Shown here in pieces: positions 11,920 to 22,299 of a stretch of 64,000 nt of DNA. The notes beneath the pieces are model-generated. The model did no database searches and had not been told where the DNA came from. It saw nothing but the letters and a program-made list of their open reading frames with translations. Position 1 is the first letter of the stretch; every line of letters starts with the position of its first letter. Made by a program: the position numbers and the translations under genes. Source of the stretch: Paraspadella gotoi. Lineage: Eukaryota > Chaetognatha. The stretch spans positions 15,988,111 through 16,052,110 of the forward strand of contig CM119270.1 of assembly GCA_051294375.1 (NCBI GenBank), written 5' to 3'.

Positions 11920-13674
11920 TTAATAAATATTGATGCAGAGTCCCTGGAGCGGCTGAAACCTCTCCGCCAACCCCTCTTGCTCCATCGCCTCGTTCTTGCA
12001 CTTCAAGGGAGAGTCGCCGTTAAAGAGTCTCTTGAGCGCGACCCTTCCCGGCTCCGAAAGGGCGCCGTCTCCGTCGGGGTCACCTCCCTCTCCCCCTTCG
12101 CCCGAAACGCCCTCCTCCCGGCCGCGCGTTGTCACCCACGCCTCCGTTTCAGCCTCGGACGTTCCATGCTTCCGCTTCAGCTTAGTGCCGGACGACTGCC
12201 TCTTAGGCGCCGCATCGGTGGCTCTCGCCTCCGCAGAACCGACCCTCCTCTCGCCCAAGAATCTCCCCATGGCGTCGCGGCACTGCGCCAGGTTTTGCGG
12301 GTCCACACGGGTAATCTTCTCAAGCGTAATAGTGACCAGGCGCCAGTCCTCTACGCCGAACGCCTCCAGGTCGAGCGAGAGGAGGGAGATGGCCACCGTC
12401 GCCGGCCGGAACTGAAGGAATTGATGGCAGGCGACCACGCGCTGTGCCTTCCATGTCAGGCGCTCCAGGTGGCGCGAGGGAGTCAGGCCTAAGGAAGCGT
12501 CCTCCAGCAGCTGCGGTTGGTGACAAAGAACGAGAGTGTGAAGGATCTCTAGGAACTTGAGCGGAGTGGCCCGGTTGAGGTCCCAACGAAGATGGTCGAG
12601 AAGGAGGCGTTCGACGCTCGCTATTGCTGCCGGCGTCGCATCCACTTCGGCGACGGAAATCAAATCGGACGCGCGGGGCAGGTCAGCGTCCTCCTCGTTA
12701 AACTTGGCGCTCAAGTACAACGCTGTCAATGCCGTCAACTTTCGTGACGCCTTAACGGAAACGGCGCTGGTGACCTTGTTGGCGACAGCGTCGAAAACGG
12801 CCACGCCGACCGAGAGGGTCTCGGCGCTGAAGCCGAACTTGCGAAGGATCCAGGCCATCCAGTAGATCGATTCGTCTCGGTGGCGCCCTTCCGAAACAGC
12901 GCCGAATTTAATGGGGCGCCATGTCTCTTTCTCCTTGTCCAGAGCAGTCTGCAGACGGAGCAAGAGCGACTTGAACTGCGCGTCGGAAGAGGTGGCCACG
13001 CCCAGGTTGGAAATTCCTCGCAACGCCGTGCGGCTGGTCTGCCGAGATAACTTGGCCGACTGCGTCGGGTTGGACGAGCCGGATAGACTTCTCAGCTTGA
13101 CGCCTTCCTCGGGGACTGACCACTGCTGCTGCTGCGGCTGCAAAGTATTAGAATATAGCTGCTGAGTCATTTGCTGCTGCTGGGGCGGCTGTGGGCGGGC
13201 CGAGGAAGTGGCGACGATCTGCGCCCAGCTTTTAGATGGCGTGAGCGGGGAGATCGAACCCGGGGGTCCTCCGAGGGTGGTGATTCGAGGATGCTTCCGA
13301 GAAGCCAGCATCATGCGCGACGACGCCGGCAAAGGAATCGTCGGCTGCAGATACTGGCGCGTTTGCCGGCCCATCTGCTTCCAGTGCCGGCCTAGGATAG
13401 CTTCGTCGGTGACTCCTGTGGAGGAGGTTTTGATCCCCCTTAAGGTCGGCGGACGTTGGTCGAAAATTGGAATGGGCGGAGGCGTCGGGGAAGCGAGCCC
13501 CCTTCCGAACCGCGGCGCGATCGATGGCGGCGCGGCTGGGGTGCCGATTTTGGGCGCCAGAAAGCGAAGCGAAGGGTCGGGCATTGAGAAGCAGGGACGA
13601 GACCCAAGTCGCCGTGAAGTCGGCGTCAGGGTAGAGAGAAAAGCGACAAGGCTGGTATTGCTGTTGTTGTTCAT
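11920..13674 (-). CDS. CCNI: Cyclin-I-like protein, main exon
   Basis: A single GC-rich frame of 584 codons, ending at TAA 11922-11920. From about residue 230 it follows cyclin I: LLLRLQTALDKEKETW, a cyclin box with LTALYLSAKFNEEDADLP, then LLLDHLRWDLNRATPLKFLE, the second cyclin fold with LTPSRHLERLTWKAQ and CHQFLQFRPATVAISLLSLD, and near the end LKRLFNGD, matching the conserved IKRLYNED of cyclin I. Cyclin I is an atypical cyclin, expressed without cell-cycle cycling and linked to CDK5 in vertebrates. The first 230 residues (proline/glutamine-rich, runs of PQQQQ and LQPQQQQ) have no counterpart in the 377-residue human protein. The given start is the first ATG of the frame. An in-frame TAA lies about 90 bp upstream, and splice acceptors (cccag, caag) just before the ATG allow joining to an upstream exon. 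The CCNI versus CCNG/CCNI2 assignment rests on motif order. Confidence 0.8.
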   Translation of the reverse strand: MNNNSNTSLVAFLSTLTPTSRRLGSRPCFSMPDPSLRFLAPKIGTPAAPPSIAPRFGRGLASPTPPPIPIFDQRPPTLRGIKTSSTGVTDEAILGRHWKQMGRQTRQYLQPTIPLPASSRMMLASRKHPRITTLGGPPGSISPLTPSKSWAQIVATSSARPQPPQQQQMTQQLYSNTLQPQQQQWSVPEEGVKLRSLSGSSNPTQSAKLSRQTSRTALRGISNLGVATSSDAQFKSLLLRLQTALDKEKETWRPIKFGAVSEGRHRDESIYWMAWILRKFGFSAETLSVGVAVFDAVANKVTSAVSVKASRKLTALTALYLSAKFNEEDADLPRASDLISVAEVDATPAAIASVERLLLDHLRWDLNRATPLKFLEILHTLVLCHQPQLLEDASLGLTPSRHLERLTWKAQRVVACHQFLQFRPATVAISLLSLDLEAFGVEDWRLVTITLEKITRVDPQNLAQCRDAMGRFLGERRVGSAEARATDAAPKRQSSGTKLKRKHGTSEAETEAWVTTRGREEGVSGEGGEGGDPDGDGALSEPGRVALKRLFNGDSPLKCKNEAMEQEGLAERFQPLQGLCINIY

Positions 13675-14164
13675 AGGCGGTCGACGATGAGGAAGCGATC
13701 GGCAGAGACGAAGCGGTGGTGGTCGTTGGCTTGAAGAGGCGCCGACTGGGTCTTGGTGAGATTACGATAGTTTCCCTCGTCGTATTCGTTAAAGTCTTCG
13801 TCGTCGCTGTCGTCGTATTGGTTATGTCAAGATCGTCTTGATTTGAGGGGGTCTTCTTTAGATTCCATTTTAATTAGATTTTTTATATTATTTTTGTGGG
13901 TTTTTTTTTTACTTTTTATTTTTTTTTTGCTAAAGTTTTTTATTTTTTTTCGATGACTTTTTTTAAAATAGTCTCTTGCTTTAATTCGTGGCGGCAGAGA
14001 GTGCTGTCAACTAGGTTGTATGCACTTCCGACTCGCCTTTCTCTTGGGGGGACTCTTCGAGGACCGAGCCACCACCACCGCCAACCTGGAAATAAGGAAA
14101 AAGAAGACAAATATTCAAAATATGTACCACAATGCACAAAAATTTTACATATAACATAATATAA

Positions 14165-14275
14165 CGGGACTGTGAGAGAGTCTTGATTGAAAGTCATTAT
14201 CTGTAAGAGTGATGGAGGCCTTAAACCACCAAAGCCTGTCAAAGTCAGGGGCAAGATAGCTTATTGTGCCCTCAT
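14165..14275 (+). repeat. Interspersed repeat family A, copy 2
   Basis: Begins gggactgtgagagagtcttg and continues through gccttaaaccacc, aagcctgtc, aaagtcaggggcaagata and gctta. It is homologous along its length to 16325-16440 and partly to 10628-10695 (reverse). The copies are about 110 bp, start at the same sequence, and sit in introns or intergenic DNA, which indicates a transposed unit. Confidence 0.65.
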
Positions 14276-14343
14276 TATTTCAACAAAGGCATTTAAAATA
14301 GTCAATGTAACCCAACCCACAACCACAGAAAAATCATACTCAC

Positions 14344-14445
14344 CGCAAGATGGAACTGGGAGGCGTGGCGATTCTCCTTCACCCGAAACAGGTGGAACTT
14401 CGGGGTTGGTCCGGTCAACGCCGCTGCTTCAGTTGCGGGCCCCAT
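14344..14445 (-). CDS. Probable 5' coding exon of the cyclin-I-like gene
   Basis: A GC-rich island encodes MGPATEAAALTGPTPKFHLF continuing 14 residues, ending exactly at a strong donor (GCG|GTGAGTATG). Composition and donor are those of a real first exon on the same strand as the cyclin gene, about 0.8 kb upstream. A possible next exon begins after ttatttccag near 14089 (VGGGGGSVLEESPQEK), but its donor and link to 13674 are not resolved; that frame meets a stop after HTT unless it splices at GAA|GTGCAT. It could instead belong to another transcript. Confidence 0.4.
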
Positions 14446-16324
14446 CAATGAAGAATGGAAGCTAACAATCCATCGTGAAAATAGGATCAGAAAATCTGAG
14501 AGATGGAGAAGAGAAAGAGAAAAAGAGAGAGTGAGGAAGAGGAGAAAAAGAAGAGAGAAGAGAGAAAGAGAAAGGGAATTGAATTAATCTTTTTTCCCCC
14601 TTTCGGAAATTTTTTCTATGAATTAGGTAATTATTGCGAACAAAGTAACATGCAATTTGTTTTAACTATCGATGATTAAAAGTAACAGCTTTATGATGAT
14701 GTAGTTCAATGATAGTTAGGATTGATGGGGAGGCCGGGGGAATGAGGGGAAAAATGATAATTGACTGTTTTGTTCTTGAGGCATTTTAAAGTAAAGGAAA
14801 GTCTAATAGTTGTATAATTTTTAAATATTCGCTTTACTATTAAACCGCGTAAATGATTGTAAATCTATGCTGGTAATATTTGTATGTAAATACATTATGC
14901 GACAATCATCTTAGGGGAATTAATTTACAGGATCCAGAAGACAAGAATAAAACATTCATTACCAACAACCCCTTTTCTACGTTAATTGAATTCTAAAGAA
15001 TCGCTTTCTGAAAGACAGCAAAGAAAAAAGAACAGGATAACGTGAGCCAGCACAAAAAACTACGTCTAAAGGAAAAAGCGTCTTTCAAAAAACTCGGTTT
15101 AAATGCACAACAACGTTATTTATAAAACGAAAAAAATTTGATTAAAACAAATTGGGATTCTTTTTTGAGTATTGCCCAATCAACGTGTACGAATCTAATC
15201 GATCTAAGCCAACAACGAAAAAGACGTGAAAAAAACGTCACAAATATTTTTTTTTCCAGTAAATGACTTTTACGATAATACATCGTGAAATAATAAATAT
15301 GAGAAGAGAATAAACGGGTTCCCTTTTGAGCGTAACAACCTCAGAAATGAGGTAACAAAAGTTTGTTTATACGATTCTAGTTTTGCGCATAATATTTAAT
15401 AATCCAAGGACGGCATAACGGAGATGAAAAGCAAAAAAGGGAAATAAATATTTTCAACCAATAAAAATCTATATCGAAAATCTTGACAAATTTTAGAAAA
15501 CATTTTTTTAAAAAAAGAAAAGAAACGGCGAGGGAACGGGATTGCAACGGTGTTTACAATTTGTTTTTAGATAATGTGTGATCATTGTATGTTTTGCAAT
15601 AAATAACAAAACGAAAAACTATTTTTGGTGTAACATCGAGGTCCGTCCAGCGAACGGGTCAACCTCTTTTTCAAAACTTTTTTTTTATTTTGAACGAGCG
15701 AGAAAAAAAAAGCCGACTTACGTTTTACCAACATTTGAAAGCCAACCCCCCCTTCCGGCAAAAATCCCCACCCCTAATATGACTAGTAATGAAGACGATA
15801 TCCATGAGTATTTGATGACGGTAATGGCAGAAGCGGTTTTTAGGTCAGAGTTGGCGCGGCATCGTGTGTAGTTTCAGTTCTAACGATTTTTGTCTTTTGT
15901 TTATAGTTTTTTGCAGATTTTCTTGCATGCGTGATGAAGTAGGACGTCAAGTAGTTCCAGGCTGAAAAACAAAACGGAGAGTGGGAGGAGGGGAACTTAA
16001 ATGTCATGATGAAAATTGAAAAATATCCATCGCACGGTCTTTTGCCCAAAAGAGACGCCGGATTAAACCAGTTTTCCATCAATTCAAAATCAAGATTTAA
16101 ATGCCGGCGAGCAGACTCTAAATTCGATCGGGGTTATTCGGACAAAGAGCATTTCGTTCTAAATCAATTGAGGTAACTTCTGGGCCTCTCATTGAACTTC
16201 TTTCTCCCACTAAGTCAAATCTCATACATACACGTCATCTAACCAGTCTAGTTGAACTTCTGACATCCAACCATTAAACTTTAAAACCAATATTGATAGG
16301 GAAGCCAGGTACTCTGGGAGTGAA
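14446..16324. other. Intergenic region, no gene seen
   Basis: AT-rich sequence between the cyclin and DEG/ENaC genes. A purine-rich (gaga/aaga) tract occupies 14495-14578. Short frames at 15578-15871 (plus) and 15840-16082 (minus) show no family resemblance or splice support. Confidence 0.4.
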
Positions 16325-16440
16325 TAAATGAGACTGTGAGAGAGTCTTGAGTGAAAGCTTGCAGGGACTTGCTGTCATTATCTTGCCTTAAACCACCTAA
16401 GCCTGTCCAAAGTCAGGGGCAAGATAGCTTATTTATTAAA
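16325..16440 (+). repeat. Interspersed repeat family A, copy 3
   Basis: Begins gagactgtgagagagtcttg and ends aagtcaggggcaagatagc followed by ttatttattaaaag. It is the fullest match to the copy at 14165. It ends only about 15 bp from the DEG/ENaC stop codon, so in antisense it lies in that gene's 3' UTR. Confidence 0.65.
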
Positions 16441-16454
16441 AGAATGGATAATTT

Positions 16455-19400
16455 TTATGTTGGTTGTACCAATTTCATTAAAACTTTCACCAACCTCGTA
16501 AGGACGGAGGCACCGCAGAGCAAGGCCAAGGCGCCTCCGATGTCGCAAAGAAGTGAGTAAATGTCGTAGGTGGGACGGTGGACGATGATTTGACGCCCGT
16601 CTTGAGCGAAGGACATCTCCAGCAGGAGCAGATTCTCGCGGATGAAAGCCTCCGAGTCTTCGTCCACGATCGTCTGAGGCTCTGATGGAGAAAAACATGG
16701 AAAAAAGTGACAACGACTTTTTTTTTTCGGTAGAATAATTAACGAACTTACCCGGCTGCATTCGCACCGATTGCCCGACACTAGGGGTGCCGTGCCCGCG
16801 CGGTCCGGCGATTCCTTCTTCGACCCGAGTCACAGAAACGGGTGATGGGGCGAAGGGCTTAAGATCATCCTTCAGTGTCTGAAGGTCCTCGGCCAGTTGC
16901 CCGTCAACTCCCTGCATCTTGATCAGGAAATTGTTGGCGCTTTTGAACATCTCGTCCATTCGGGCGTCCACCTGTTGCAAAGTTTTTGATCGTCGATGAA
17001 ATATAGAAAAATGATTACATCTCAGTTATTTTATAGACAGAACATTTTAGTTGCACTCGCCTGCGCTCTGACTTTGGACATGGTTAGGTTGGCGACGGAA
17101 GAGTTCATGTGTTGGTAGTACGTCTTCGAATTGGACTGAGTCAAGATGACCGTCCAGAACGCGAGGTAGGCTTCGGAGATTCGATGCCATTGATCCTAAA
17201 ATCAAGGGAAAAAATGGTAATTAACAAAGATTGACTCAATTGATTTCCAAGCTTTATTATAACGGGATGGCAACAGCCGGGTGGCCTGTGATGCCCATTG
17301 GGATGGGGCATCTCATTGTTGGCTTTGAGGACTTCCGACCCTCAGTGACGCCTCCGGTCACTGACGCGGTTACCCTAGGACGTTCTCGCTGTGCCAACGC
17401 AGAGGGAAGTCGTTAGGACTGTGTTTCCCCTCTGAGCCAATGGGATTGGCTGAACGATGATGGGTGCGAGGCGGTGTGAATATACCGCCACAACCGAGTT
17501 ATTTGATTACGACTGAACAACTCGCAAATAAGCGATCAGCGGACCTTTAGGTAGTTGTGCTGCACCCTGGTTTCGGCCATGAAAACGGCGATCTCCCGTT
17601 CGACTACCCTCATTCTCGGCGACCGGAAGAACTGGGCCAACTCTCGCCTCGATCGGGACCGGTCCATGTAAAAGTTTTCCAATAGCCACTTTCCCTGCTT
17701 CAGAGAGGGGAGGGCATCCTCGAGGATGGCTTCCACCGCCGCGCGCTGAGCCTACAAGATGTTATAAGGGATTTTGACTCTTTCTGAATTGCAAACCAGA
17801 GGCGCTGCTCTGCGATGCTCACCTGTAGGTGGGTGAACAACTCCTCCATTTTCGTGTGACCTTCGTTGTATCTTTGATCGAGCAATTCCTTTTGTTTTGT
17901 GATCGTGTCGCCGCGAGTGTAGTATTCGAATGACAGAAGAAGATTCTGTGTATAAAAAAGGGAACTAAGTATTTCGTATTTTGGGCAATTCGATTCTGCA
18001 TTCAATTCTCAATAATTTTCACATCCAGCCCTCCTATCGCCCACTGTGAGCCCCACCTTATAGCTGACATATCGCCTGGCGCCCAGATCGAAATTCCTCT
18101 TGGCCGCGTCCAGTTGGTCCTCCGGAACGACGTTGGACTGGAAGACGTTCCGGGATACGTTGACGAGGCTCTCGATGGCCTTGATGTAAGTGTTGAGGTT
18201 GTCGATGGCGTATTTGAGTTTCCACTTAGAGGACTCCCGGGTGATAAAGCCCTTGGGCATCGCCGCCAGCATAGTTTCGTTGAGGGGAACCCATCTGAGA
18301 TGATCGGGAGAAGAGGGGTGAAAAGGTGAACTGCTAACAAATTTTAAAAAGAGAAGGATTGAGTCAATTTAAACCAACCTGTAGCAGGGTTCCTCCTTCC
18401 TGAAGCACTCGTCGAGGTAGTTGAGGGCCTCGCGGCCCCTGACGGCGACGTCCTTGTGCGCCTCCAGGTCCGTGAGGATGACGTCCTTGAGAACTCGTCG
18501 GTACTCGCGCTCCTCTTGTGCCACAGTCACCATTTGGCGCAGGCGGTGTTCAAAGGAAGAGATGACCAGATTGTAGCCCAGTGCTATCTGGCTGAGAACA
18601 CGGGCATCCCGGTCTTGGACCTGTCGAGGAGACAACAGAGTTAAAAGAAGTTATTTTTGATTAAAAACCTTACTCATTATTTACCTCTCGTTTGAAGAAC
18701 CATTCGTAAATTATGACCATGGCTTCCAACAGGTAGTTGTGTTCCTTGTACCGTTTGTTCATTTCCTCCCTCATGTGGACGAGGTGGCTCTCAACACCTT
18801 GAATCATGAGCGGGAACGACTGCGACACCAAGTTCTCGAAGGCCACAGTCGAACTCATCACTTTGTCCATAACTTGGTGGTCTCTGCATATGAAGAGAAG
18901 GGAGTTTGGTTTATTTGATTTAATGTCGGCAAAATTGGATAAAAAAATGAAGAAAGTAAAGAATGATAACAGAAGTGGGACAAACCTCGCATCCTGACTT
19001 TCGAAGTCTGAATTACCTGGCGATCTGTCGCCTATTGACCCTCGATCGAATCTCGTCGGCCTTGAGCGCCTTCCTCCTCAGCCTGACGAGAATAGGGTCG
19101 CCGACAACGGCGCCGCCTTCGATCGACGCTGGGCCGGCACCGCGCGGTCCCGAAGACGAGGACGCGGCTTCTGTGGCGTCGAGCAGAGCCGCGACGCCGT
19201 CCGCGTGGAGATGGGACACGGACAGTTCGGGAACGAAGTTGTTCTGGCGGCAAGCGAGGGGACAGTCGCAGAGGTCGTGACGGTCGACCTCTCGAGCGGC
19301 GACGTCGACGCACTTTTCGAAGTAGCGCTGCCAGACGGTGCAGACTTTGCTGGGGGACCTGCCGCCGCCCGCGCTGAGATCCATGTACGCGTCCATGCAG

Positions 19401-22299
19401 CCGCATTTTTGTTGGGCGTAGTAGGACCTTTTTTTTTTAAGACAAAAATTGCTTAGAAATGTAAGTAATTGTTTTACACAATTTAATATTTAAATTAATT
19501 TAAACTTAAAAAAATTCTATTACTAAATCATTATTTTTACCGGCATTGCAACTTGCATTGACTCAAACTCAGGTAAGAGTCAGGGGTGCAGTTTCCGAAG
19601 GGATAAGGAAGGCGTTCGACGTATTGCGACGTCAAGGCAACCTACAATGAGATCACAGTAGAATGAGTTTGACTAGGAAAACAGGATTTTTGAAGAGTAA
19701 TTTTAATAATATATGTACAAAAACAACAAAATTTGCGGATTTAAAAAACTCTTTCATCTTTAAACAATTCTTTCATCTTTCTTCAGATTTCTATTTAAAA
19801 AAAAAAAATTCAGACCGAGTGTCAGTGGTTAATAAAAAAATACTTGTGGTTTCCATTTTTCCTTATTTCGTGCCTTGATTAATCCAAGCCGACAAACCTT
19901 TACCACGGTCAGGACATTGGGTATTAGGGTGGAGTGATGAAAAGATTGAGTGATTGAACATTATTTTTTTGCTGCCTATGGACATGTAATTAATGAATTT
20001 TAAATCTTTTTAAAAATCTTTTTAACAACAGTATAGTAACTTAAATTATTTATGTAGTAATATCCTTATAAAATCGTTAAATTTTAAAAATTTTTATTTT
20101 TATTTTTAAGAACAGATTTGGATTCGCCATATAAAATTAAAAAACTTTTATGAAAAATCTAAAACGTTTTAACATATATAAGTTTCTACTAAAGAGAATA
20201 AAAAAGTTATAAATTTTCACATTTTCCCCCCCGTTTTAAATGATGTAGATGACAGAATTTTTGATAACATTTTCTATTTTTGATTCAAATTTTTATAAAA
20301 AATCGGAATTTTTAATAAAAGTTTTAAAAAAATTATTTTTAAAATTTACTATTTTATAATAATATTATTAAAAATATTTTATATTTTATTTTTATGTTCC
20401 AAAAACAATATGAAAAAATATTTTTTGTACTAGTTAATCATACTATCTCACATCTAAATATCCTTGTTCGATCATTGAAATATTTTTTTTTGTTCTTGAG
20501 TGCTCCACTCTATTGGGCATATGCAATGACCTGGTCGCAGGGGATTTCCTCTCACTCATACAGGCTTTTTTCTTTTCGTCTCCCAAACCTTAGCGTGGGT
20601 TCCCGGCGTGACGAGAAATCCCTTCCCGACAAAGTTCGTCTCCGCGGCGTCGTGGACGATGACTTTGACGCCGGTGGCAAACTGGCCGTTTCCGGCGGCG
20701 CCGGCGCGAGTGTACTCGTACTTTTCGGCGTTGAGGACGAGGCGGAGGGCGTGATTCTCTCCAGTGCCATTAACGCGGCGGCGCCCGTCCCAGTTGTACG
20801 TGTAGCAGATGCCGGACTCGGTGAAGACGGTTTTGAAGTCGGTGGAGAGTTGGCAGGGTCGACCGTCGAGGCGGCAACCGAGCACCAGGTCGGCGAGCTC
20901 GTGGCCGACGCGCCGGTGCAGCTCGCGGACCGTAAGGGCGGAAGCGTTGTTCTTAAGCCGCGTCGGCGGCTCATAAAACGGAAAGCGTTCGAAAGACGAT
21001 CCGCCAGTCAAGGTCGTCAGAAGATCGTACAGATCGTGATCCGCCGCGGCGGTGATGCGGAAAGCTGGAACAAGAAAAATTATATAGAGTAAAAGGTCTC
21101 AATTTATATTAGGGAATGTATTAAATAGTAAATTCATTTTTTAACAGGCCACACTTGCCAGAAGTATTCACTCACCACTGACACATTCCCTTCGTGTCCA
21201 ATTCACTCACCGTTTTGATTACAAAGCGTGACGCTCGGGAAGTGAGTCTTCCCTGTCGCCAGAGAGGCCGAGTCGTAAATTATGCTAACGGAAACGGGCC
21301 AAGAAAAGAAGTAGACGAGACGATTGTGAGAAATGAAAGCGAGAAGCGCGGTAGCACCCAGGACGAGGACGAACCAGAAGAATCTGGTGGGCCGCCCGTC
21401 CAGGACAGAGAAGGAAAGGAAGAACCAATGAATAAGGACCAAAAAAATGATAGAAAATGAAAAAAAGGAAAGAAAAGGAAAAAAGAGTGAAATGAAGGGA
21501 GAAAATAAAATGCACGGATCGACGATGCGACGGGAGAGGAGAATCCGGTGGAAGGAAAAAGCGATCGGTGGAAAGAAGAAAGACGGCTCGACGGAGTGCG
21601 ACCGAGCGTAAAAACGGTACAGTGACAGCGTGATAGCGTGAAATGAAAAGAGGAAAAGGGGTGAAATGAGAAAATAAATGAAAGGTTTTTAGTAAAACCG
21701 AACCTGACAAAAAGCAGTTAGTGGCGAAGAAATAGTTTTAACAGCTTGTACAAACCGCAAATTTATAGCACCGCTTCCCCGCTCACCTTCGGATGGAGAA
21801 AGGGGTGGGTTCGCAGATGAACTTCAAGCCGTGCCAAGTGGAATACTGGCTACATTCGAAGAGCGCCTTGCCCCAAGTCTCGCTCTCTTCCCCCTCGATG
21901 TTGTCGAGGGGCTGGTGGTAGTGGCCTTCGCCGTTGCCTATGCTCAGACGAGGACCTGGATACAGAAAAAATACCAATACGTAGTCAGTCCGACGCAGCC
22001 TCCCTGAACACCCGGCATCACCCCAAAAAAGAAAAAAATACCGGTAGCACGCTCCAGAAACTTGGCGCTTCTCATGGTGCCGAAGACCTGACTGTCGGGA
22101 TCGTCCCTGATTTCGAAGCGCGACAGTTCGGAGGGGTGACTGTCGAAGGGATGAATTGTCGAATAGTCGCCCGCGTCGCTGTCCCGCCGACCGTAAAGCT
22201 GAGAGAGAGAGGAATGGAGAGTCAAGCAACCCGTCAGTAAGCCTGAATTTAAAAAAGAATGGCATTCCATCAACTGGGAAAGTAAAATACCTGAGCCAT
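16455..22299 (-). CDS. DEG/ENaC (ASIC/pickpocket-type) channel subunit with a very large pre-TM2 insertion
   Basis: Fifteen exons join in frame to 1028 residues: 22299-22291, 22198-22042, 21955-21787, 21383-21211, 21064-20589, 19641-19541, 19427-19017, 18883-18685, 18620-18379, 18294-18057, 17945-17823, 17751-17545, 17195-17061, 16971-16752, 16681-16455. Family landmarks: TM1 (FFWFVLVLGATALLAFIS, about 113-131), HFPSVTLCNQN just after it, GRPC...FTESGICYTYN, LRLVLNAEKYEY, GVKVIVHDA, the cysteine-rich blocks YPFGNCTPDSY..CKLQC and CGCM, CDCPLAC (415-421), then far downstream FIRENLLLLEMSF, IYSLLCDIGGALALL (TM2 start) and selectivity-filter-like GAS (1010-1012). In ASIC1 only about 25 residues separate the last cysteine block from the pre-TM2 strand. 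Here there are about 530, encoded mainly by seven exons (18883-16752). The insert looks helical (EREYRRVLKDVILTD, KQKELLDQRYNEGHTKMEEL) and has sequons NET, NVS, NSS and NLT. Intron 13 uses a GC donor. The family forms trimeric sodium-selective plasma-membrane channels; the ligand is unknown. Confidence 0.88.
17250..17505 (-). mobile_element. SINE-like element in DEG/ENaC intron 12, same family as 5160-5478
   Basis: A GC-rich block inside the 349-bp intron 17196-17544. On the minus strand it reads ...cgtcagtgaccggaggcgtcactg...gagatgccccatccc...gggcatcaca...ctgttgccat. This parallels the plus-strand body of the element at 5160, in the same order. The tRNA-like head is weak here and the hammerhead-like tail is absent, so it is probably 3'-truncated or older. 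Confidence 0.55.

Noticed and set aside
11890-12492. 200-codon plus-strand open frame
   Set aside because: Antisense to the cyclin-I-like exon, a by-product of GC-rich third positions.
20394-21092. 232-codon plus-strand open frame
   Set aside because: It is the antisense shadow of DEG/ENaC exon 5; the minus frame has the conserved motifs and splice sites.
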